Source: Puffinus mauretanicus
Lineage: Eukaryota; Chordata; Aves; Procellariiformes; Procellariidae
Length of the DNA stretch: 64,000 bases
Assembly (NCBI GenBank): GCA_023333565.1
Contig: JAJKFH010003229.1
Coordinates: 62,001-126,000, forward strand
Direction: 5' to 3'
The position numbers and the translations under genes are program-made. This document shows positions 51,691 through 64,000 of this stretch, piece after piece. The number at the start of each line of letters is the position of its first letter. The stretch's first letter is position 1. Under the pieces are notes generated by a model. It saw only the letters and a program-made list of their open reading frames with translations. It did not search any database and was not told the origin of the DNA.

Positions 51691-54600
51691 AAACCGCAAG
51701 TGGGGAGGGCAAAGCTTACCTGCCAGCCTTCTCACACAGGATTTCGGAGGTGGAAAAAGAAACTGGATTAATAGGTTTAGCCAACTGGAAGGGTTTTCTT
51801 AAATACCTTTAGAGAAATATGTGTGGCTACACACATGTCTATGATAACTTCAGGTGATTGCAGGTGAAATCTGCATATACATGCTGTGTAGGTTTTGTGC
51901 CTCTATGCATATGCAAACATGCAGATCATATTCTATGATTATATTAACATAATGAAAGACATTTCTTTACCTGGACCTGATAGCTTCCTTTCATCTCTTA
52001 AAGACTGTTTTATTTACTAAGGAGGAGTTGTTATTTTTGCTTTCTTTTGCTTCTGAACTGGTTTGTTATTTTAATAGGTAAGAGTTTAGCCATTGATAAA
52101 ATGGGGCATGGACTATAAATGTGAATAGAAGATGCATGGACTTACAGTGCTTTTCAACAATCCAATGGGCTTATATCCTTTACAGGTGCTACTATTTCAT
52201 AAGCTAACAGTGTATTGTTTATCAACTTTATATGAGTAGGAATACACTATTTAACGTGAAATACCTTCAACATTAAATACTGGATAAATATATTTTTGAG
52301 GATGTAAAAAAGTAGTAAACATTTCTTAGTGTTAATGTACGTAGATATGACAAGTCTTGAAAGAAGACTTTAAAAGGCATGTCTCTTCTCTTGAGATCTT
52401 TGACTTAACATTGCAGACAGTTAGGAGAAAAATGAGGGTATTTTTGCATGATCTATGGCTTTTCTGTGCAAAGATGCCGAAGCAAACTCTGAAAGGGTAT
52501 CTCACACAGGCAGGTAACATTCACATTAGATGTTACCCAGTTTAGCTAACTTGGCAGAAGCCTAATAGAGTACTTTCCACCAGCCTCCTTGAAAAGTAAT
52601 TCAAGTACTAATTTAATGATTAGCATAGGCCTGAGTCAAATAACTCTTTCCTTATAAGGCAACTCCTAGCATTGTTTATAATATCTATGATTTTTTTGAG
52701 ACGTGGACTTTCTTTGTACCCAAACTATCTAAAAGTAGTTTATACAGACAATTATTAGTCTACATGAAATCCAGTTCCTATCCTCTTTGTCATGAAGCAG
52801 CCTATTTGACTTTGCTAATGCCAGCGATGACATCAGTCGTGCCAATTATGCCAGCGATTATGACACGTTTATACTCTGAGCGCAGGAACAGTAGGCTAAG
52901 GTGGTTTCCATGCAGATCCAGTGTCCATTTTCTGTTCATAAGAAGGTAATCTGAAAACTATGTCTTTTCTTTCCTCATTGCCTCTTCTGTCTCAGAAGTT
53001 TGTGCTGTTTTATATATGAAACTCAGAGAATGAGATTTTCAGTTCCATAGGTTGGCTTTTATCCCTCAGGAGTAAAGGAACGACACCTGTTCACACCAGT
53101 GTTTGGTAGCTGACGGGCAAGAATTTCAGGTCCATTTTCACATTCAGGTCTCCTCCTTCATAAAGGGTGATACGACCTCTCGAGTCACTGGTCATGCTGC
53201 TAACGAAAATCTTAGGTACGAGCTTGCAGATGGTCTTTGTTAACTTACAGATAATGTGCACGTGCCATTGGCAAATTCAATGTTCAAGTGGATCAGAAAA
53301 TCCCCACCTGAAAAAATGGGTTGTTGCTTTCTATATTGCTGCTGCGGGTTTTTAATATACGTGGGGTTTGATATATAGGCTACCCAAATCTTTAAAAAAA
53401 TTCTGAAAGAATGAGCATGCGGTAGCCAGTGGTATAGTGGATTCATTAAAAAATGGGTGGTTAATTGTATCTTTAAAAAAGAAAAGCAAAACCGCTTCAA
53501 ATGACACTTTCTTTCTTGTGATTTTTCTTTTTAAATCGACACATTGTTGATGCTAACAACAGCAACTGGTGTTGCTCTGGATGTCAAGCTATGCTAATTA
53601 CTTGCATTCTCTTCCAGCAGTGTTACTAATTATTTAAACAATATCTCACCCTTCATTAAGCATAGGACAAAAGATGCCATTGCAATCTAGCTCCTTTTGT
53701 GGCAAAAATGAAACTCCTTAATTAGGAGTTCTGTACACTTGTCCAACAGAGGCGTCTACGCTGAAGTGTGTTTAACAGTCAATGTAACAGCAGTTGTGGA
53801 CATCTCAAAATGAGAAAGTGTTTTCCTTTGGCAACTACGGCTCCAACCCTGAGAGGTGCTTTTCTTTCTCACTTGTGCTGGGGCCGAGGGGGTTGCGGGC
53901 ACTTGTGTTCTTCCAGGAGCGGTCCTTTCTTGCTTAGCTGCACAACCACATGATATACCTTCACGCTTACGGTTGGTTTAGTGTTTATAGATGTGTTTTG
54001 TTTTTTCTTTTTAAGTAGATCATAGACAGATGCATATTAAAAATGGAAAAACGATAAACCATAACCAAAACAGCGAACAGGAAATATCCTGGTGATACAC
54101 TGAATTTATGAGGTGGTGGTCAAAACTATGGTGTAAATTAGAAATAATTTTTAGCTGCATAAACAATGAGGGCTTTAAAAATAGAAAGTGCAAATGCTCA
54201 TGCTTAACCTCAAAGAAAATATTTATGGCTGATTACTTTTGATACTGATTCTTTGCTTTTTGTCTTGTTGCAATGAAAAGGAAAAGACAATTTAAAAGTA
54301 TGTTCATTTTTTTTCAGAGAAAATTCATAAAATTACCATTGTTCTATAGATGTATTTATACTCAAGAAAGTGATAAGAAAAATGAAAAGATAAGATTTAT
54401 TTTGAACAAGAGAGAATATTTTGGGTAGAAAGAAGTTACAAGGTGTGGATGGAAAGATACCGCTCATTTAATATTAGCGAAGAGCCATGAAGAGGTGTAA
54501 CAAAAGAGGAAGATAGATGGTAAGCCATATTTTTAAGCGGTGTAAAGCCAGCATAACTCCATCGAAACCAATGTTTTTACTTGCCTTCGTATTTACTGAG

Positions 54601-55584
54601 AATCTGGCTGCTGACGCATACGTTCTTGTCAAAAAATAACTTTGGCACGATTTTTGTACAGCTTAGTCAAGAAAGATCTTTTGTTGAATCGAACTGCTGT
54701 AGGTTAGCTATGGTTCTCCATGTTTTTGTTTGAATTTTATTAGTGCTGACGTGTATTGGGCATGTTTATGAAGGCAGGGCAGCCCTCTGAATGGCACTCA
54801 GCAATTCCAGGAACAAAAGGAAGCTTCTTGTTTGTGTGGTTTTCACTTAGTTGTAGTGGCAGAATCCATACACATCTATCTTTCCTACACTGCCGATTCA
54901 GGATGCAAGGGTTCAGTTTTCTATGGTGTGTCAATTAAATTACTCACACATATTTTTGGTGGGAAGCAGCCATAAACTGTTTTCATGTAGGGAGAATTGC
55001 ATTCAACTCTTATAAACCTACTTTGTGTAAAGATAGGAGACTTTGTCAAGTCCACAGCTTCTACAAAGGGAGCGCAAAAATATGTCTGCTTCCCTGCTAT
55101 GTATGTTATGAATTTAAAAACTGTTCATATTTAAATGTCTTTGCAGAGATACTGGCAAAATATGTCTTGAAGCTTTCCAACTATTTTTATTTTGTGATAT
55201 TTTGTAGGTGCAGCTTGATCGTTAGTTGCTATACTGTGATACCATAAGCACCCAGCACTTACAGACCTATACTCGTACAAGCAGTTGGGTTGACAATCCA
55301 GGAATATTGGTTTCTGGACTTACATATAAATATATTATGCACATACATGTAAATATATCTCTATACAAATTTTATTCATTTTATGCACACATTCATAGTA
55401 CTTTTGTTAGTATATAAAGGCAATACTACATATGTTTGTATGTATGTGTGTGTAGATTTGTTTGTATAGCATAGAAATACGTGTAATTACTAGTAGTGTC
55501 TAAGTTCATGAATATCTAGAATCTTGAATTTGAATAAATACACGTATGCCTATATTTTAAGTAAAATATATACAGTTTTATATA

Positions 55585-55647
55585 GATGTGTAGGTCAGTA
55601 AAAATATATTTGATTTTATATATATATATATATAAAAACTACACATC
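55585..55647. repeat. Inverted repeat flanking a (TA)9 microsatellite
   Basis: GATGTGTAG (55585-55593) is complementary to CTACACATC (55639-55647). The 45 bases between are AT-rich and include nine TA units (55617-55634). Confidence 0.85.
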
Positions 55648-58600
55648 AATTGTTTTACTTGGTATCCATTTTTAATATTCCATGCCTATATCTTTTTTTA
55701 GTAGCTGAATATTTTCACATCAAAATTTATAGTTTCCCTGTGTACTCTTAACTTTGCTAACTTCTTATTTAATGGAAGCTATTTACACTAAAAAAAAAAA
55801 TCCAACTGATATGTAAAGACATAGTATGTCAGTGTTATAGTGATATGTGTTATTAAACAAGATGGCTCTTTTCCTTACATTGTACTTAATAGATTCAGAG
55901 TGTAGAAAGTTACTTTCTATAGTGCCAGTTATGCAGGTTTAACATACAGTTAAAACACTATATTCGAACTCATGGACTTCCATTATTATTAGAGTAGATG
56001 CAGCTTGATATTATTATTAGGTTATTATTAGATTAGGTGCTGCTTGACAGATATTTCAGTGCTTCATTTTTTATGAAATTAAAATAATGAATGTTCACAT
56101 CTATTAGTATGGGATATTATCTGATATTACTTAATCCAGAAATAGATGCAAAAATATAAGTAATTGGCTGTGCTTCAGTATTTGCAAAGATCCAAAAATA
56201 TTAAGTGGTTGCATGGAAGAGGATCAATGTAGGAATGAACTATTTTACTACAAAGGTTTTCCAGCTACACTTATTTTATTACATTAATATATAAATATTA
56301 AGGCAGACTTTAGAACATTCTCTCTTTAGTCTAGTGTTATCTCAAGTGGCTCTGTTTCCTCCATCTGGTATTTCTTTGGTGGATTTTAGAAGGGTAATAG
56401 AAAATGTCAATACAGTAATAACAACATCAGTCCTTTCTCTTGGGGATTGGTGTTTGTTTGGTTTTGTTTTAAATTTTAGACTGTTTCGGCCTAGTTTGAA
56501 GTTCCTTGTGTTTATGACTGTGGATAATGAACTATGACTTTACAATAGTTATAAGTAGTATGAGATTATTTTTATTTTATCTACCTAAGGTCCTTTAAAT
56601 AATATAAGCCGTAGTTTTTTAAAACTTAACTTACTTTCACAAATTTAACAGTTGGCAAGTCTTTCAAAAATATTCGCATACTACTTAGTTCCTTCAATTT
56701 TTAGTGGAAATGGTGTTGCTGAAGGCATAATCTGTTCAGGAAGAACAACAGAATAAAATAAAATTGTAAATAGTACAGCATTATTATCTTTGTTCTCATT
56801 ACTCTGGTTTCCAGGGAAGCCAGACTAGGCATTAAGTAAAATGTATTTTCATACTTTTCCATGGATCTGGTCCAAACTGTTCAGATAACGGACTTCAAGC
56901 CTATGTTCTAGCTCTGAATTTGCTTATTGTAATGACCTCTTGACTGACTCTTTGTTGCTTATGCGTTTTTAGACAATATGATGCTTGAAAGTTGTTGGTG
57001 GAATATAATGCTCGACAGATACTTCCTCAGAATGAGAATTTGTGTTTAAACAATAAAAAATCAAGCAATGAAAATGGAAATGAAGCAAATAGATGAGGTT
57101 AAGGGCAAATAACGAGCTGTTTTAGAACATTAGGCACAGGCTGTTCCTTTGTTTAGGAAATGTACTGTCTGCCTAACAGTAACAAAGATAGGGTTGGTAA
57201 CAGGAAAAGTTACAAACAAGTGACCTTTCAAAGGCAGAACATTTACAGGTTTTAGCATAACAGTACGTTTTCTTATAGCTGATAAGTAGAATTCTTTTAG
57301 TGCTTTACCGGGGAATGATAAAGCTAGTTGGGGGAGTATGGCTAAAACCACTTGCCACAGACAGTAGGCTAAAACCCACACTCTTCGGTGGCATTGAGAG
57401 GTGTGTGGAAGGGTATGAATATGTATGTCTATGCATTAGGTATGTATATTCTGAACTTATTTTAAGGTATGACCTTATTTTAATGCAAATATTTAAAAAA
57501 ATAATTTGACAGCAAATACATTTTCAGACAAAGCGGAAGGTGCTTAATAGTATGCTTTAAATAGGAAAAACCCACCCCAAAACCTGGATGTAAATATCTC
57601 CCAAATAAGCACTGCAGAACACTCAATATTCAGATTTCTCTCAAGCTTTAATTTAATATGTTAAATTACTCCATGAAGAGAAATCCAAATTACTTTAACT
57701 CTGCCCTGTAATGACATACAATCATAGGAGCATGATTAAACCATTTTAGTTCTTCATCTTATGTTGAACAATTTTCATGACCTATTTTTTTTTTTCATAT
57801 TGTCTGATCTTAAAACACACATCCAGCAGTGATTCCAGTACACTACTTTCCATTTCAGGCTTTGCAAGTGTGTGTCTATTATGATTTTCTTTGGCCCTCT
57901 TTTTTCAGCAAAATGTACACTTCCTAGCAAAATGATAATACTTGTATGTATCCTCAGCACTGTGAACCTATACGTAGGGGTTCATACCAATCAGAAATGC
58001 TGCCTAATTGGGAAAGACTGAATAGTCCCTGCAGAGGGAATCTCCTCCAGTAGGTCAGGGACTGGAAAGCTGTGTTGGGTTACTAAAGCACACTTTGGAC
58101 TCAAAGCCTGATATGGGTGATAAGACTGTGTGTTCCTTCTTTCTCCCATCTGTATTTACCTCTCCCCAAAACTAGCCATCCAGCCCCCTATCTCCCTTGG
58201 CATCCCTTGACCCTCCACGCAGGAAGCCTTTTTTTTTTTGCTGGGAAGGACATTGTTGCTGTCGAGAGCGAGCACCCACACCGAGGACGTGGGGCGAGAG
58301 GATTCCTGCCCTTCACAGCTTTCACGTCTCATTTATAATGTGCTCTCGCAAATCAGACAGAGCCTGCTCTGTTTTCCAGTTATCTAAAATTAGTGAAAAA
58401 TGAGGGAGGAGCAAAGAAAATGGAAATTTAAAGATGATTTTATCATAGTGTGACTATACTGAGTTATTTCTAGACCTTCTGTAAATGCTTACTTAAGCAA
58501 TTCATACCCTTTCACAGCATAAATGCTTAACTGAAAGCGCATTGTCTTCGTCAGTAAAATGCTTAGAACATGCTGGGTAGCTAATAAATAAGTAATATAT

Positions 58601-59674
58601 CACTGACTTTCTTGATGATGTGCCTTGATGGTGCCAGCAGGATTGCTTTTTACAATAGCCTTTTCTTTTTTAATTTCAGCAGTCTGGAGTGGAAGTATCC
58701 CTTGTTTTACGAATTTCTCCTTTGTGTGGGGTGTTGGTCCTATGCAATATCCTAATTTACGACTGTGGAAGGGGAGCGTGTGCAGGGTTGTTTTAACACC
58801 TTGGACAAAAGTGCTCGAGGGACTGGAGCTCTGCACCGCCTCTGTACCTTACAGGTCCCCTCCCTTAGAGCTCACCGACCCGCTTTCAGCTGTCCCCAGT
58901 TGCCAAGGTGTGAGACTTTGTTGTAGCTAGAATTGCACTGCAAAATTTAGAAAATTCTGTGCCACCTGCTAGCACCTGTGTGTTTGCACATACACCTTGT
59001 CTCCTCTAAAAGAGCTCCGTGAGATTCTGAGCGCTGGAAACCGGAAAGGGAAGAAAAAGGGACAAGCGATGAGTCCATAGTCAGGAGTATGGTTCTGTAG
59101 AAACACTTCTCCATCCATCTCAATTACAACACTATTGCACTTCCAGAATTTTTGGGCTGTTTACGTGTTTGTGTTGAATGCATGCTCAAAGTTGCATCAG
59201 TTTGACTTTGAAGGCAACAGGGTTTGGTGGTTTGGGTTTTTTTCCATGCTCACATCATTTGCATTTTTGGAGAAATGGAAATTTCCTGCCAAAATGTAAT
59301 CTCAGTCTTCTCTTTTGAAACTTTGCAATTTTAGCTTCCTTACATTATGTTGGCCGTAATAACATAAAGTAGCAGTATGATCCTATAATTATATTTTACA
59401 GTATGAGAGGGATCAAATTCAACACAGATGAGAGATGTAACTGGAGTGCCTATGGCTAGCTTTTTCCTTTGCAATTTATCAACGATCTGTTGAATTAGTT
59501 GTGATATTGAGAATGATCTTCTAAACTATGACAGACCTCTCATCCATAGCCTTTTAGTGGTCCACAGAACATTGGCTGCAGAAACCAAATGCTGAGAATT
59601 TGAAAAGGCAAGGATATTTTGGTGGAGTAATATATAACTTCATATCTATACAGAAGTTGAGGATTTTTTAAGGC

Positions 59675-59684
59675 GGGGGGGGGG
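59675..59684. repeat. G10 homopolymer
   Basis: Ten consecutive G within intronic sequence. Confidence 0.9.
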
Positions 59685-62600
59685 AAGGAAATCTCTGTGG
59701 GCATTTGTGACTTTGGAATAGACGGTATTCCACTGTACTATCATTTCTGCCAACCGCATCTGTAAAGTATAGAAATGATTTTACTTAATTTACAGTAATT
59801 CCCAAAGGCTCAATTAAAAAAAAGTACTGTAATATAAGATCTTGTACAAGTACATGAGATGTAATCCCAGCTTCAAGAAATATTCATTCAACTGTGCTTA
59901 GAACAAAATACGAAAGCAAGCATGACAGGTACGTAGAAATTTTATATGGTCACAGTAATATTCAGGCGAGCTGTTGGCATCATGTAAATGGGTTAGATTA
60001 AATAAGAAAAACGTTTTAAATTAATATTGGCTAGTTCCACTAGTCAGCGGAGGCACTAGTATTTGATTTCTTATAATTATTCTGGTTTGAAATACAATAG
60101 CTGCACTCCCCCTTGTCACTACGCTGAAAGGCCGGGATTCTTGTGCCCTTCATTTAGGAGAAGAGGTCCCAGTGCAACTCCTGGCTCTGTATGTCCCGTC
60201 TTTTGTGCCAGTCTAACAACAAATTAATTCTGATGTCCAAACCGGTGTTAGTACACTGTTATAACAGTATGCTCTAGTGACTGAAAATTTACACTCTCTA
60301 AATTTGAAAAAATAACTGAAATATGAGAGATTCCAAAATAAGAGAGAATCTGTGTCTCATATCTTATGATAGAGATTCTCTTCTATCTCGTAAGTGTTTC
60401 AGCTTTTATTTCTTAATGAAATTATGGTTTTGGTATCACATTCTTTTTCCAAAGGGTATTCTAAATAAAATGAAAATAAAAACCTGGTACAATGAGAAGA
60501 GATCTTACATGTAACATATGCACCAGCTCATATAAATTACAATAAATAGTGATAAAATGTATAGTCTTTTCTCAAAAAGCTAAAAAGTACAAAGGGGCCT
60601 TTTCGATGCCATTACTTCCTAGTGCCATACTGCACGAATCATTTTGTACGCCATTACTTACCATACGCTCACCAGTTGTGGGTGATAAATCATCATTGTT
60701 AATGCCAGGACAGATGAAGATGGGAGCAGCAATCTGCTCTTAGCCTGAGTGAAGAGATGGGAGCGAGATGGGGATGGAGCCAGGACTAATACCAGGACGG
60801 GATTGCTAATACACCTCTTGTTCAGGGGTACGCCTAAAAACATAAGCCACTCCAGTATTTTTTCTGTATTATTTCCTGTAATTCCACCTATAATGCACAC
60901 ACATCTTGAAATACATACTTTAAAAGTATTAAACGTCCATTTTTGCCTCAGAAGATAAATACTAACCTGTTCAGCTACAAATAAGTTGGAATATCTCTGA
61001 TGGCAGATACTACTGGAAGATTTCTTAGCACGCTCAGAGTATCAGAGCTGGAGGAAGCAATGACTAATTTGAAGCTGATGAAAGAAAAAAATAATAAAAG
61101 TGCTTCCTTGACCAAAATAATCCAGTTTTTCTCTTTTCTTTAAATTTTGCTTGCATATATGTGGATACTTTTATGACTTACCAAAGTCTCCTGTTTTCCC
61201 CATGCAGTTTATATTGAGATTTCATGCTATCTGTGAACAACGATGTCAATTCAAGCTTGTAATGTGTTTGAATGTCAGAGAAATTTTCCATATCTGAGCC
61301 TAGCTGATAGGTAAAATTAGTTAAAGGTAATGATGTAGATGTAGAAACAAACTACATCACCTTTCATTAACTGCTAGAGAAACGAAAACATCCTGTGACA
61401 AAGTAAAAGGGATGAACCTGTGTTGCTGTATTATTTATATAGATTAATGTTCTTCTGGTTTTCGGGACAGTTGTGTACCCTGGTAGGGTACCCTGCTTTA
61501 CCAGCTGGCAGTTGCTGGAGGCTCCTGCATTACAGTAGCCTCCCCACTGAAACTCATCTCTGCACTCCTGGAATTGTACTGGCTATTTTGAAATGTGAGG
61601 CTGTGCACCCAAGTTTTGTTATTTGCTATGATACAGTCAAACTTTAAAAGAGATTGAAGACAGGCAGCTGTTCACAACATATGTGTCTTGTGATAGAAAC
61701 ATTAAGCAGACTTGTTAGGCTGTAGCTAATGACAGCGTGTGCAAATTTTACTTCCAGATTAAGCCAGCAGTATATGGAGAATATAACTCATTCAAACGGA
61801 ATTTGAGCAATATCTATCTTAATAATAAGTTACTAAAGAGAAGAAAATGTATTGATCGGTGTATGGATGATGGTTCATCTGAGTAGGTATTTAAAATGTT
61901 TTATTTGTGGCCCAAAGACTCTAAACACATACATGCAAGAAATCCCTTCAAAGGCATAATTGAAGGAACTATTAAAATATTACAGATAATATTAGACTGA
62001 CATCATCAGTTTTAAAAAAAATTAAATTTGTCAATCCAAAAATAGATGTTTTTAATGCCTTTTGCAATATACCAACCCTGACTACATTCTGTAAACTACA
62101 AAAGGGGAAAAATGTATGTGCAGCTGTGCAAGAGATTGGTAGAGGTGAATGCTTGGGAGAGAAAGCCCCTGTGTTGTTCCAGTAGTCATGGACCTCCTGG
62201 TCACTGTATGGTTTTTCCTATGGTTCCTGCTTCCCCCAGTACAGAGATGCTGGGGGCTGCTGGGGCGGTGGGTCACTCCAGGATGGCCCTACCAACGCTG
62301 GGGCTCTCCCATTGCATGGGGTGTTCTTCAGTTTGGCGGGAGTGAGCCGCATTTGCTTTTCTGTGAGTGAGTGCTTGCTGTTGGAAGGCTGGCACTGAGG
62401 GTAGTAAAATTCATCCGTACGTTGAAAACTGTGCCGTGTGAGGGAGCTCCTGCATTGAGGCCCTTTGTCATCCCAAGGGGTGATAGGTGCCCACTTACTG
62501 AAAGGACCCACTCGAGATGCCTGGTGAGGTTACGCAAACTTTGGGTGAATTTATATGATGATGCAATCTTTTCTTTCACGTGCCTTAAGGATGGGCAGGC

Positions 62601-63301
62601 GTTGTTCTCTCCCCTGCATCTGATTAGAACCTTTGACTTAAAAAATATGCTGCAGCTTGGGGGGGAAGGGGCATTCTATTAGACATACAATAATGTTTTC
62701 ACCCTCCTTTGAGCATTTCTTATGATCACTCTTGAGGAAAAAGTGACCTTTCAATTCAGATACACCAATTAGAGCAGCAACCATGAAGCTTTTTTGTGGT
62801 TTTTACATTGTCTTTCCCTCTGCTGAATTCGCTTTCTCTTTGGACTTGGTAGACACGTGCTCCAGCTCTCCTGAAATTCCGATGCACTGAAATTCTTATG
62901 CAGGCAGGATGCTATGAATTACTGTAGTTCTTTTTGAGTAAGAGTATTATCAGAGGAATCTTTTTTTTTACCCCTTTAATTTACTTGATTACTTCCAGCT
63001 TTGTCCGTATTTACACAAATTGAAAACCTTTGTCTGAACATGCAGTGAATTATCTAAGTAATACCACCTCTCTAGATTAATAATTTTCTTGTAATGTCTT
63101 TTGTTAAAAGAGGCTGGTAAAAAGAGTGATAAGCTAATAAAACATTTTTCTGAACACCTGAAAAACATTTAAATGAAGTCTGAATTTTGAGTAGTTTTAA
63201 ATGGGTTCTTGCTCTGCCTAAATCAGTTTGCACGTTTTCACTTGAAAGCAATATAATTTTTCTGTCAAATAAATCACTACTACTCTTTAGGAAAAATCAA
63301 T

Positions 63302-63326
63302 CAAACAAACAAACAAGCAAACAAAA
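63302..63326. repeat. (CAAA)n microsatellite
   Basis: About six CAAA-type units with one CAAG interruption. Confidence 0.9.
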
Positions 63327-64000
63327 CTGACTTGGAGTTCTGCTCTCAAATCTCATAATGCTTAATTTCAGCACTGTTAAAGTCAGTGAAAGCTTTAGAT
63401 TTTAATGCATACAATATCAAAATAATTTTGAATACATTAGGAAGCTATTTTAGTCTAATTGTTGCCTCTATTGTGTGCAGAGTTGAGTGTTTGCAGTATA
63501 GGGGTACAAGTAAATTGTTGGGTTACAGATAAATGATTGTCACAAGTTACAAATTCAGATGTGGGAGAGCTTATTTTGTAATGACTCTGCTTATAGTTAG
63601 CAATGAAACTGTCACTCCAAGGAAGAAAACAACAGAAAAGTAAAGGGGAGGATGCTTGTTTTTTATGTGTGGTTTTTTTTCTTTTTCCTGACATATTCTA
63701 AGCATGGTAGGAACCTCAGTTCACCCTGAAGTTCAAGACCGGAGTGCCTCGTTGAATGACTCCTGCTTGCAGAACAGGCTCTGAATCTGCTGTCACGTGT
63801 TTTCCTTGGAGGAACTCGTTTCCTTCCTGAGGAGGTCTGCAAGGTCAGGCAAATATCTGCTCTTGGAAGCTGCCTGTCTCAGGGCTGCTCTCTCTGAGTC
63901 ACTATTTCTACAGAAAAATGCATAGGGAAAGTCTGTCAGAAACCCTGGAGTGTAGCTAGGCGCTTCAGTGATGGGAAGCCATTTTAAACTGGGCATGCCA

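Larger units (their letters stand above)
51691..64000. other. AT-rich MID1 intron, no further exon seen
   Basis: The next MID1 coding exon should begin the coiled coil (QNLESNLTNLI-like). No such translation is visible in the plus frames, so the intron extends beyond the window. Contents include a TA microsatellite (55617-55634) inside a short inverted repeat, a G10 run (59675-59684) and a CAAA-type repeat (63302-63326). Confidence 0.7.

Overview
The window looks like nuclear DNA of a bird. Two CR1 non-LTR retrotransposon fragments are present (10.94-11.68 kb on the minus strand, 18.24-19.10 kb on the plus strand). The second ends in the tandem ATTCTATG octamers typical of avian CR1 3' ends. 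Protein-coding density is very low and introns are large. I cannot name the species from sequence alone.

The only protein-coding sequence I can support is one exon: the first coding exon of MID1 (TRIM18, the Opitz G/BBB syndrome gene), plus strand, 50073-50732. It encodes the first 220 residues, comprising the RING finger, B-box 1 and B-box 2. A splice acceptor lies 56 bases upstream of the ATG, and a GT donor follows codon 220 in phase 0. The coiled coil, COS box, FN3 and B30.2 parts of the protein must lie in exons beyond 64 kb.

Layout. 0.9-3.4 kb: GC-rich, promoter-like ground with two CpG-rich patches, paired ETS motifs, a strong splice-donor match and an almost perfect 73-bp palindrome. 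3.4-10.9 kb: non-coding, with two weak candidate non-coding exons (6250-6467, 7507-7615). 10.9-19.1 kb: the two CR1 copies with unremarkable sequence between. 19.1-37.5 kb: AT-rich non-coding DNA with homeodomain/POU-like motif clusters at about 20.3-20.6 and 30.75-30.81 kb. 37.6-38.2 kb: an isolated CpG-rich island about 12 kb upstream of the coding exon. 38.2-50.0 kb: AT-rich non-coding DNA. 50.0-50.7 kb: the MID1 exon. 51.2-51.7 kb: a CpG-rich patch inside the next intron. 51.7-64 kb: AT-rich intron.

Human and rodent MID1 are known to use several widely spaced alternative 5' non-coding first exons and promoters. I therefore infer that the GC-rich islands upstream are likely alternative promoters or first exons of the same gene. 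This is inference and needs transcript data. I found no convincing second protein-coding gene, tRNA, rRNA, CRISPR array or retrovirus, and no evidence of a new multi-gene system. The most unusual single object is the 35-bp-arm palindrome at 1362-1434.
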